Assembly (NCBI GenBank): GCA_029936295.1
Contig: JAPYTH010000043.1
Location: 1-8,470 of the forward strand
Source: TMED109 sp015660425
GTDB lineage: Bacteria; Pseudomonadota; Alphaproteobacteria; TMED109
Direction of reading: 5' to 3'
DNA: 8,470 nt
The stretch's first letter is position 1; each line of letters begins with the position of its first letter. Below are positions 1 to 6,055 of the stretch, one piece after another. The notes beneath the pieces were generated by a model. It was not told where the DNA came from and searched no databases. It saw only the letters and a list, made by a program, of their open reading frames with translations. The position numbers and the translations under genes are program-made.

Positions 1-196
1 ACTATACTCATACTTTTTTATTAATATATATTAACTAATATTTGATAGGAGTAAAGCATTTATACTACGCATTTATACTACGCTAACCAGAATAAACTAA
101 ATAATATGGCTATATGTAATGTTTCTGGGAGTTTTAGGTAAGGTGTGAACCAATCCATCTTTGGGCACCATCACCAGTATTTGTAGATGTCTCTTT
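1..196. other. Noncoding left flank, downstream of the carboxyltransferase gene
   Basis: No convincing gene is seen in this stretch after the carboxyltransferase stop codon. It contains a perfect 13-bp tandem duplication (56-83) and an AT-only 14-bp palindrome (21-34). The first 60 bases of the minus strand after the stop codon stay open in the carboxyltransferase frame until a second TAA at 134-136. No GC-rich hairpin followed by a T-run is visible on the minus strand, so the operon terminator is not identified here. Confidence 0.6.
56..83. repeat. Perfect 13-bp tandem repeat, two copies plus 2 bases
   Basis: The unit GCATTTATACTAC occurs at 56-68 and again, unchanged, at 69-81. The first two bases of a third unit follow at 82-83. 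It lies in the noncoding flank about 115 bases beyond the end of the carboxyltransferase gene. Two copies suit a recent slippage duplication or a tandem protein-binding site; the sequence alone does not decide. Confidence 0.85.
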
Positions 197-1744
197 TTAT
201 GGCCTCATACCAAAAGATACAGGTCCTGCTTTTCTATTTTTTGCTGCTAAACTAATCCAATCACATAATTCTTTTCTTGTATCTCTTGGGTCAATTATAT
301 CTTCAACAGAAAATTTTTCTGCTGTCCTAAAAGGAGACCTTACATGGTTAAGTCTTTCTTCTATTTCTTTTAATAGTAGTTCTGGGTTATCAGATTTTTC
401 CAAGTCTGATTTATATGCTGCTTCTATACCACCCTCAAGTGGTAAGGATCCCCAATCACCAGATGGCCATGCAAATCTATATTTATGTTTAGTATGATTC
501 ATATGGGCTGCACCAGCTACACCGAATGCTCTTCTTAAAATAACAGAACATATTGGTGTGCTAAGTTGATATATTGCTGCTAATGCCCTTGCACCATGCC
601 TTATCGTGCCTGATTTTTCACCATGTGTACCTACCAAGAAACCTGGGTTATCAACTAAGTGAACAACAGGTAAATGAAATGTTTCAGCAATTTCTAATAT
701 TCGTATGATTTTGTGCGAGGCATCAGCTGTCCATCCACCACCATACACCTGAGGGTCATTTGCTAAAATCACTATTGGCCATCCATCTAATCTCGCAAAC
801 CCTGAAACAGAGGATGTTCCCCAATTTTTACCAATTTCGAAGAAACTGTTTTTATCTGTAACACTTTCTATAATTGGACGTATTTCATAACTATGTCTTC
901 TGTTTTTAGGTATTGCACTTATTAACCAATTATCTTTTCGACTTATAGGGTCATTATTTTTTATTTGTTGAGCAAGTTCATAAGTAGAAGAAGGAAGATA
1001 ACTTAAGAATTTTTTTGCTCTAGCTAATGCATCTGCCTCACTATCCGCAACATCATCTATTACACCATTCTTGCCATGAATTTCACTGCCTCCAAGAGAT
1101 TCTTTTGTAACAGTTTCTCCTAATCTATTTACAACAGGTGGACCAGCAACAAATACTTGACTCATTTTTTTTACTATTATTGAGTAATGACTACTTACTA
1201 ATCTAGCTGCGCCTAGGCCTGCCACAGGTCCCAACCCTAAAGATACTACCGGGATAGTCGCCATATTACTGACTACCCAATCCCAACCGGGGTTAGCAGG
1301 AACATATGTATATCCATCTTGCTCAATAGATTTTACAGAACCTCCTCCTCCTGTCCCTTCAATAAGTCTAATTAACGGCATTTTATATTCGTTTGCAAAA
1401 CGTTCGGCAGCAATCATTTTTTCATGTATCGCTGCATCTGCTGCGCCACCTCTAACCGTAAAATCATCACCATAAATAACTACTGGTATATTGTTGATTT
1501 TAGCATGGCCTATAACAGAATTTACAGGGGTAAGTTTTTTTAAAATTCCATTGTCATTATATTCACTTAAACCTGTTAGACGCCCTATTTCTTTAAAACT
1601 GTTCTTGTCCACTAAAGCTTCTATTCTTTGTCTAACAGTAGTTCTTCCAGCATCATGTTGTCTCTTAACCTTCTCTTTCCCTCCCATTTCTTGAATAAGT
1701 TTTAAGCGCTTTTTTATTTCGTTTACTTCGTTATCCCAACTCAT
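197..1744 (-). CDS. Acyl-CoA carboxylase carboxyltransferase (beta-type) subunit
   Basis: This 515-aa protein belongs to the biotin-dependent carboxyltransferase family (PccB/MccB-like), which moves a carboxyl group from carboxybiotin to an acyl-CoA in the cytoplasm. It shows the usual N-terminal TTVRQRIEALVD (35-46), a first crotonase-like half with the oxyanion segment GPVAGLGAAR (172-181), and a second half with DNPGFLVGTHGE (365-376) and RRAFGVAGAAHM (404-415). The typical C-terminal DIIDPRDTR (482-490) and FGMRP ending are present, and length is normal for the family. The start is supported by AAAGGAG seven bases upstream. It is the last gene of a minus-strand operon, 12 nt after the epimerase gene. 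The acyl-CoA substrate is uncertain: the region matching the YDVM-type specificity segment of propionyl-CoA carboxylases reads AGAAHM instead. No biotin carboxylase or biotin carrier gene is in view, so its partner is unknown. Confidence 0.9.
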   Translation of the reverse strand: MSWDNEVNEIKKRLKLIQEMGGKEKVKRQHDAGRTTVRQRIEALVDKNSFKEIGRLTGLSEYNDNGILKKLTPVNSVIGHAKINNIPVVIYGDDFTVRGGAADAAIHEKMIAAERFANEYKMPLIRLIEGTGGGGSVKSIEQDGYTYVPANPGWDWVVSNMATIPVVSLGLGPVAGLGAARLVSSHYSIIVKKMSQVFVAGPPVVNRLGETVTKESLGGSEIHGKNGVIDDVADSEADALARAKKFLSYLPSSTYELAQQIKNNDPISRKDNWLISAIPKNRRHSYEIRPIIESVTDKNSFFEIGKNWGTSSVSGFARLDGWPIVILANDPQVYGGGWTADASHKIIRILEIAETFHLPVVHLVDNPGFLVGTHGEKSGTIRHGARALAAIYQLSTPICSVILRRAFGVAGAAHMNHTKHKYRFAWPSGDWGSLPLEGGIEAAYKSDLEKSDNPELLLKEIEERLNHVRSPFRTAEKFSVEDIIDPRDTRKELCDWISLAAKNRKAGPVSFGMRP

Positions 1745-1751
1745 GACAGAA

Positions 1752-1758
1752 CTCCTTT
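1752..1758 (-). promoter_or_regulatory. Ribosome binding site of the carboxyltransferase gene
   Basis: On the minus strand AAAGGAG ends seven bases before the ATG at 1744. It shares its first two A residues with the TAA stop codon of the upstream epimerase gene (1757-1759), so termination and re-initiation sites are interlocked. This supports the chosen start and co-translation with the epimerase gene. Confidence 0.8.
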
Positions 1759-2740
1759 ATTTTAGATAGTTTATGTCAATTTTACCAGATTGAATTAAGA
1801 TTTCAAAAGCGCTTATAGTTTCAGAAATCATTGTCATTGTGTCTATACAACCATAATCAGAAATTCTATTTTTTAGATGCTCTCTAAGCGGCGTATCAGA
1901 AAGTTTGCTAGGAAACGGCATCTCGGATCCAGAAGATGTAATTTTTGAATTTGGTTTAATTTTATTAATCATTTTTATTGTTTCATTAATATTAATACTC
2001 TCTCCGAAGATATCAAATACAAAAGCTCCATCACCATCATAGGAAACGCTATGAATAAAAGCAGAAGCTACTTCTGCCGCAGATAAATGAGAAACATTGC
2101 CAGTGTATGGGATATCATATGGTTCACCAAGAGCTGCCGCTAGCATCGCAACTGTTTGTTTTGAAGTCATTCCTTGATCTCTACCCACACCATTAACAAT
2201 AGCCGGTCTCAAACACATACTTGGCACTTTATGATCTAGCCAGTAGACTTCAGAAATTTGTTCATCGCACATTTTATAGGCACCATATAAAGTTTTTAGA
2301 GAATCTGATCCTGGTAAAAAAGAATGTGCAGCCATAGAACTTGCATGGGATATTCTATTAATAGAATTTTGCCTTGCCGCTTCAAGTATATTAACTGTTC
2401 CAACGACATTTACTTTTGCTCCTGTAGTAGGATCTGCAGCACAAAAAGGTACCTGCAAAGCGGCAAGATGAATTATTGATTCAGGATTATGTTTTTCTAT
2501 TGCGGTCAGAACTGTTTCAGTATTAGATATATCCCCCACGATCCAAGGAACTTTTGATAAGTCTTCATTATCAATAAGTAATTCCGGCCTTTTTTTATTA
2601 TTAGTTAAATCAAATGCAATAACTTCTACATTAGCCTTTAAAAGCATTGCCATTGTCCATGCTCCAATACATCCACCAGCACCGGTTAAAAAAACAGGCC
2701 CATTAAAATTTTTACTAGGAATAGAAAAATGATCTAACAT
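1757..2740 (-). CDS. NAD-dependent epimerase/dehydratase family protein (extended SDR)
   Basis: This 327-aa protein is an extended short-chain dehydrogenase/reductase, the fold of nucleotide-sugar epimerases and dehydratases. The Rossmann glycine motif TGAGGCIGAW is at 19-28. An aspartate at 44 at the end of the second strand favours NAD over NADP. HLAA (91-94), SS (134-135), the catalytic YGAYK (Tyr152, Lys156) and LRPA (177-180) follow in the expected order, so the enzyme should be active. The substrate cannot be read from the sequence. Its neighbours, an amidohydrolase 24 nt upstream and a carboxyltransferase 12 nt downstream, point to catabolism of a small molecule rather than cell-envelope sugar synthesis, and no glycosyltransferases are nearby. 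AGAGG seven bases before the ATG supports the start. Family confidence is high; the specific reaction is unknown. Confidence 0.88.
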   Translation of the reverse strand: MLDHFSIPSKNFNGPVFLTGAGGCIGAWTMAMLLKANVEVIAFDLTNNKKRPELLIDNEDLSKVPWIVGDISNTETVLTAIEKHNPESIIHLAALQVPFCAADPTTGAKVNVVGTVNILEAARQNSINRISHASSMAAHSFLPGSDSLKTLYGAYKMCDEQISEVYWLDHKVPSMCLRPAIVNGVGRDQGMTSKQTVAMLAAALGEPYDIPYTGNVSHLSAAEVASAFIHSVSYDGDGAFVFDIFGESININETIKMINKIKPNSKITSSGSEMPFPSKLSDTPLREHLKNRISDYGCIDTMTMISETISAFEILIQSGKIDINYLK

Positions 2741-2747
2741 ATTTATA

Positions 2748-2752
2748 CCTCT
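2748..2752 (-). promoter_or_regulatory. Ribosome binding site of the epimerase gene
   Basis: AGAGG on the minus strand, seven bases upstream of the ATG at 2740, lies in the 24-nt gap after the amidohydrolase stop codon. It supports the chosen start. Confidence 0.7.
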
Positions 2753-2764
2753 TCATAGATTAAT

Positions 2765-3922
2765 TTAATTTTTACTAAGTGCTTTTTCAGCAATTCTTGA
2801 TAGAAATGACGCTCCAATGGGCAGGATTTCGTCATTGAAATCATAAGAAGGATTATGTAATGAAGCAGAATCACCATTGCCTATATAAGCATAAGCACCT
2901 GGTTTTTCTTGTAAGAAATAAGAAAAGTCTTCAGAACCCATACTGGTTTCTTGATTATCTGAGGCCTTTTCACCCGTTACTTCTTTTGCTGTTTCTAAAG
3001 CAAAATTAGCTGCAGTAGTGTCATTTATTGTTGGAGGATAGCCTTCCTTATAATTTATTTCAGCATTAGCTCCAAATGCTTCACAAATATCTTTAACTAT
3101 TTTAGGAAATTTTTTTCTTATAAATTTAGCTGTATCATCATCAAAATATCTAATAGTTCCTGCTAAGTTAGCAAAATCAGGTATTACATTATTAGCGTGA
3201 CCAGAATTAAATTGTGTAACTGATACTACCAAAGTTTTTCGCGGATCGGAATTTCTAGATACTAATGATTGGAGAGCTTGTACAACTGCTGAACCACAAA
3301 CTATGGGGTCCACAGACTGATAAGGCATAGCGGCATGGGCTCCTTTACCATTAATTTTTATTTCAAAATTATCTGCTGCAGCCATTCTAGGGCCTGGCCC
3401 AACTGTTAAATGACCAGTGCCCAAACCTGGCATATTATGCATCCCATATATAGAATCAACTGGAAATTTTTCAAATAAACCATCTTCTATCATGGCTTTA
3501 GCTCCTGCAAAGCCTTCCTCTGCTGGTTGAAATATTAGAATTACCTCGCCTTTAAAGTTTCTTGTCTCTGATAGGTAGAGTGCAGCTCCAAGCAACATTG
3601 TTGTATGTCCATCATGCCCGCAAGCATGCATTACTCCTTTGTTAGTAGACACATGATTGCATTGATTAGCTTCAGTGATAGGTAGAGCATCCATATCTGC
3701 TCTTAAACCTATCTTTGGCCCTGAACCATTTTTAATTACCCCCACCACACCTGTTCCACCAATTCCTTCATGAATTTCATCTACACCAAATTCTCTAAGT
3801 AGCTCAGCAACTTTATTAGCAGTTCTTTTTTCTTGATAGGCCAATTCTGGATGACTATGTATATCTTGTCTCCACTCAATCATTTTTTCATGAAATTCAG
3901 AAATTCTATTAATAATAGGCAT
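2765..3922 (-). CDS. M20-family amidohydrolase (hippurate hydrolase / N-acyl-amino-acid hydrolase type)
   Basis: This 385-aa protein is a metal-dependent amidohydrolase of peptidase family M20, related to hippurate hydrolase, N-acetyl-amino-acid deacetylase and indoleacetyl-amino-acid hydrolase. Such enzymes split an N-acyl amino acid into a carboxylic acid and an amino acid. Visible motifs are HSHPELAYQE (22-31), RADMDALP (74-81), HACGHDGH (99-106, with Cys101 and His103 as metal ligands), PAEEG (133-137), MHN (161-163), the dimerisation-domain segment GKGAHAAMP (192-200), GSEDF (329-333) and the late metal-ligand histidine in SLHNP (His356). All expected ligands are present. There is no signal peptide, so it should be cytoplasmic. 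It appears to be the first gene of a three-gene operon with the epimerase and carboxyltransferase genes, behind a plausible promoter. The acyl group cannot be assigned; an aromatic acyl group is possible given the benzoate-ligase-type gene at 6053-7555. Confidence 0.93.
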   Translation of the reverse strand: MPIINRISEFHEKMIEWRQDIHSHPELAYQEKRTANKVAELLREFGVDEIHEGIGGTGVVGVIKNGSGPKIGLRADMDALPITEANQCNHVSTNKGVMHACGHDGHTTMLLGAALYLSETRNFKGEVILIFQPAEEGFAGAKAMIEDGLFEKFPVDSIYGMHNMPGLGTGHLTVGPGPRMAAADNFEIKINGKGAHAAMPYQSVDPIVCGSAVVQALQSLVSRNSDPRKTLVVSVTQFNSGHANNVIPDFANLAGTIRYFDDDTAKFIRKKFPKIVKDICEAFGANAEINYKEGYPPTINDTTAANFALETAKEVTGEKASDNQETSMGSEDFSYFLQEKPGAYAYIGNGDSASLHNPSYDFNDEILPIGASFLSRIAEKALSKN

Positions 3923-3960
3923 TATGTCTCTTTCTATAATAGTTAATATTGTAAATATAA

Positions 3961-3990
3961 ATTATACTCATAAAAATATAAGATACTCAA
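3961..3990 (-). promoter_or_regulatory. Candidate sigma-70 promoter for the amidohydrolase-epimerase-carboxyltransferase operon
   Basis: Read on the minus strand, TTGAGT (3990-3985) and a perfect TATAAT (3966-3961) are separated by 18 bases in the 86-nt gap between the adenosyltransferase and amidohydrolase genes. A start near 3954 would give a leader of about 32 nt. The surrounding DNA is AT-rich, so a chance TATAAT is possible, but the pairing with a four-of-six -35 match at good spacing makes this the best promoter candidate in the window. Confidence 0.5.
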
Positions 3991-4008
3991 GATATACATT
4001 TATTATTA

Positions 4009-4575
4009 TTATCTATTTTTTCCAGGGATCCATAACGTATCAGGTTCGTTGTTATGCTTATTTACTAAGCGTGCAATAACGAAGAGGTGATCTGATAATC
4101 TATTTATATATTTTATGCTTATAGGATTGATATTTTCTTTCTGGTTAAGTTCAACCATAAGCCTTTCTGCTTTTCTGGCTATAGTTCTAGCCAAGTGTAA
4201 ATAACTGGATTCTAACGTACCTCCTGGTAAAATAAATGATTTTAGAGCTTCTAAATCATTATTCATAGTATCTATTTCTTCTTCTAGTCTATCTACTTGA
4301 ATTTGAGTAACTCTTAGTGGTTTATAGTCTAATTTTTTATTTTCCGGCACACATAAGTCTGCCCCTAAGTCAAATAAATCATTTTGAATTCTAAAAATCA
4401 TTTTTTTAAATGGAGCTTTAAGATTAATAATAGCAATCCCTAAAACTGCATTAGTTTCATCTACAGTTCCAAATGCTTTAACACGAGTTGAATTTTTATC
4501 AACACGTTCGCCATTTCCTAAAGAAGTTTTGCCTTTATCTCCACCTCTAGTATAAATTTTATCTAATTTAACCAT
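4009..4575 (-). CDS. PduO-type cob(I)alamin adenosyltransferase
   Basis: This enzyme transfers the adenosyl group of ATP to cob(I)alamin to make adenosylcobalamin, the cofactor of methylmalonyl-CoA mutase and other radical mutases. The 188-aa protein carries the ATP-binding TRGGDKGKTSLGNG (9-22), VDETNAVLG (38-46), FDLGADL (68-74), FILPGG (114-119), ARTIARKAERL (129-139, including the conserved Arg and Glu) and YINRLSDHLFVIAR (156-169). The frame stays open to an ATG at 4635, but that would add 20 Ile/Asn-rich residues encoded by AT-rich intergenic DNA. The ATG at 4575 gives the usual N-terminus just ahead of the YTRGGD motif and the usual family length. It is transcribed divergently from the cyclodeaminase-like gene and lies 86 nt ahead of the amidohydrolase. 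A role with the carboxyltransferase in propionate metabolism is possible but unproven. Confidence 0.93.
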   Translation of the reverse strand: MVKLDKIYTRGGDKGKTSLGNGERVDKNSTRVKAFGTVDETNAVLGIAIINLKAPFKKMIFRIQNDLFDLGADLCVPENKKLDYKPLRVTQIQVDRLEEEIDTMNNDLEALKSFILPGGTLESSYLHLARTIARKAERLMVELNQKENINPISIKYINRLSDHLFVIARLVNKHNNEPDTLWIPGKNR

Positions 4576-4671
4576 ATATATTTTCTTTATGTTAATATAA
4601 TTAATAATAGCAAAATTATTAATAATTATAAACACACATTTATTAATATTTTATACAATGGGTTTTAAGCT
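4576..4671. promoter_or_regulatory. Divergent intergenic promoter region with an AT palindrome
   Basis: This 96-bp region lies between the starts of two divergent genes and must carry both promoters unless either is read from outside. A minus-strand TATAAT (4630-4625) is a -10 candidate for the adenosyltransferase gene, without a good -35 partner. A plus-strand TATACA (4652-4657) could serve the cyclodeaminase-like gene and would leave a leader of only about 8 nt. A perfect 14-bp palindrome, AATTATTAATAATT, at 4614-4627 overlaps the minus -10 candidate. The 9-mer ATTAATAAT occurs at 4600-4608 and 4618-4626. All these motifs are AT-only or nearly so and could arise by chance here. Confidence 0.4.
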
Positions 4672-5622
4672 ATGATCTTTATTTCGGCAGAAGATATACA
4701 AAATAATTTTACTATTAAATCTCTTATAGAGGAAATAGAGTCTGTATATAAAAAAAATTCAAAGGTTCCTGTAAGGCAAATTCATAATATAGATTATTTA
4801 GAATGTGCTAATGATCCATCTCAATTAATATTAATGCCTGCCTTTTTAAGTGAAGAAGATTATGGGATAAAATTACTTAATGTTTTTCCTTCTAATACAT
4901 TAATTGGATTATCTCGAGTTAAAGCATTATTTGTATTATTCGATTCAAAAAATGGAAAAGTAAAAGCTGTTTTAGATGGAACAGAATTAACAAATCAGAG
5001 AACTGCGGCTATGAGTGCAATTGCGTCAAAATTTTTGTCCAAATTTAATAGTAAAAAATTATTAGTTCTAGGAACAGGTGCATTAGTTCCATATATGATT
5101 AAAGCACATTGTTTTGTAAGACCAATAGAGGAAGTTTTAATTTGGGGAAGAGATTATAGTAAAGTTAAAAACATAGTTCATAATTACAAAAAAAATAAAA
5201 TTAAAATAACCGTAGTTGAAAATTTGGAGAAAGCTTGTGGAGAGGCAGATATTATAACTAGTTTAACTTCGGCCAAAAAGGAATTTATTATGGGTTCTTG
5301 GTTAAATAAAAATGTACATATTGATTTAGTAGGAGCCCATACAAAATTAATGGCAGAACTAGACCCTTATGGATTCTCACTTGGAAACATATATGTAGAT
5401 AATAGAGCAGCTGTATTAGAAGAAGCAGGTGATTTAATTAACGCAATTAATTTAGGTTTTATTAAAAAAAATAATATTAAGGCAGATATTCAAGAATTAA
5501 TAAAAAATAATAAATTGGTTAGAGATAAAAGAAGTGAAGTTACTATTTATAAATCTGTAGGTTATGCTTTATCAGATCTTGCTGCAGCCAGATTGGCATT
5601 CAGGTGTTTTAGACCGAGCTAA
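4672..5622 (+). CDS. Ornithine cyclodeaminase / mu-crystallin family protein
   Basis: This 316-aa protein belongs to the ornithine cyclodeaminase/mu-crystallin family, whose members include ornithine cyclodeaminases, alanine dehydrogenases, ketimine reductases and opine-type synthases, all using NAD(P)H chemistry on amino or imino acids. Visible features are YGIKLLNVFPSN (64-75), LDGTELTNQRTAA (101-113) with the substrate-binding arginine (Arg110), the dinucleotide-binding VLGTGALVP (132-140), HIDLVGAH (216-223), AELDP (228-232), VDNRAAVLEEAGDL (242-255) and the C-terminal TIYKSVGYALSDLAAARLA (291-309). Length is normal. There is no strong Shine-Dalgarno before the ATG, consistent with a very short or leaderless transcript. 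It is the only plus-strand gene. Its stop codon overlaps that of the convergent thioesterase gene. The substrate cannot be assigned, and ornithine itself should not be assumed. Confidence 0.9.
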   Translation: MIFISAEDIQNNFTIKSLIEEIESVYKKNSKVPVRQIHNIDYLECANDPSQLILMPAFLSEEDYGIKLLNVFPSNTLIGLSRVKALFVLFDSKNGKVKAVLDGTELTNQRTAAMSAIASKFLSKFNSKKLLVLGTGALVPYMIKAHCFVRPIEEVLIWGRDYSKVKNIVHNYKKNKIKITVVENLEKACGEADIITSLTSAKKEFIMGSWLNKNVHIDLVGAHTKLMAELDPYGFSLGNIYVDNRAAVLEEAGDLINAINLGFIKKNNIKADIQELIKNNKLVRDKRSEVTIYKSVGYALSDLAAARLAFRCFRPS

Positions 5623-6053
5623 TTTATAATTTCTTTAGATAAATTTAATTGGAATATTTTTATTACTTCATTAGGAATAGGTGCAGAAGTTATTTTGCCA
5701 GAACTGTTTTTTGCCCAAATACGAGTTTCTGAACCAATGCATGCAATTTTATTATTGTTTATAATTAAATGTTGAAGTTTAATGGTTGAGTTGCTGATTT
5801 TTACTAGGTTTGTTTTGATAGTTAGAATATCATCTCTGTAACATGGTATTAAATATTTCGCATCAGTATATACTAGGGGTAAACCAATTATTTTATATTT
5901 TTTTTGTAATGTTTTTATGGGATATTTTAACTTTTCAAAATAGTTCCACTGTGCTGCATCCATCCATCTATAAAAATTGGGATAAAAAACAATTCCTGCT
6001 GGATCACAATCTCCCCATTCAACTTTAATTTTGTATATTTTTGTTTTAGACAT
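5619..6053 (-). CDS. 4-hydroxybenzoyl-CoA-type hotdog thioesterase, possible gentisyl-CoA thioesterase
   Basis: This 144-aa single hotdog-domain protein should hydrolyse an aryl-CoA thioester to the free acid in the cytoplasm. The N-terminal VEWGDCDPAGIVFYPNF (11-27) closely matches the active-site segment of the Pseudomonas-type 4-hydroxybenzoyl-CoA thioesterases, and Asp17 falls at the position of their catalytic aspartate. The following RWMDAAQWNYF (29-39) also fits, as does total length (about 140 aa in that family). The start codon shares one base with the stop codon of the upstream ligase gene (TAATG), so the two are likely translationally coupled. No dehalogenase is present, so the chlorobenzoate pathway is not indicated. 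With a benzoate-type CoA ligase and gentisate dioxygenase in the same operon, gentisyl-CoA is a reasonable substrate guess. A housekeeping or proofreading thioesterase is the alternative. Confidence 0.88.
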   Translation of the reverse strand: MSKTKIYKIKVEWGDCDPAGIVFYPNFYRWMDAAQWNYFEKLKYPIKTLQKKYKIIGLPLVYTDAKYLIPCYRDDILTIKTNLVKISNSTIKLQHLIINNNKIACIGSETRIWAKNSSGKITSAPIPNEVIKIFQLNLSKEIIN

Positions 6054-6055
6054 TA
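6051..6055 (-). promoter_or_regulatory. Overlapping stop and start codons (TAATG), translational coupling site
   Basis: On the minus strand the ligase stop TAA (6055-6053) shares its last A with the thioesterase ATG (6053-6051). Only weak purine stretches precede the ATG, so the thioesterase probably depends on ribosomes finishing the ligase. Confidence 0.75.

Noticed and set aside
21..34. AT-only 14-bp palindrome TTAATATATATTAA
   Set aside because: It has no GC stem and no adjacent T-run, so it is not a convincing terminator, and such sequences are expected by chance in this composition.
67..149. Short minus-strand frame of 24 codons starting MVPKDG with other frames open nearby
   Set aside because: The start lies just outside the carboxyltransferase end without a ribosome binding site, and the residues show no recognisable family.
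1491..1694. A 67-codon plus-strand open frame
   Set aside because: It lies antisense inside the well-supported carboxyltransferase gene and its translation has no recognisable domain.
4576..4635. N-terminal extension of the adenosyltransferase to an ATG at 4635
   Set aside because: The extra 20 residues are Ile/Asn-rich, come from AT-rich intergenic DNA and lie outside the family's usual N-terminus, which begins just before the YTRGGD motif.
5843..6028. A 61-codon plus-strand open frame
   Set aside because: It is antisense to the active-site-coding part of the thioesterase gene, so it is a shadow of that gene.
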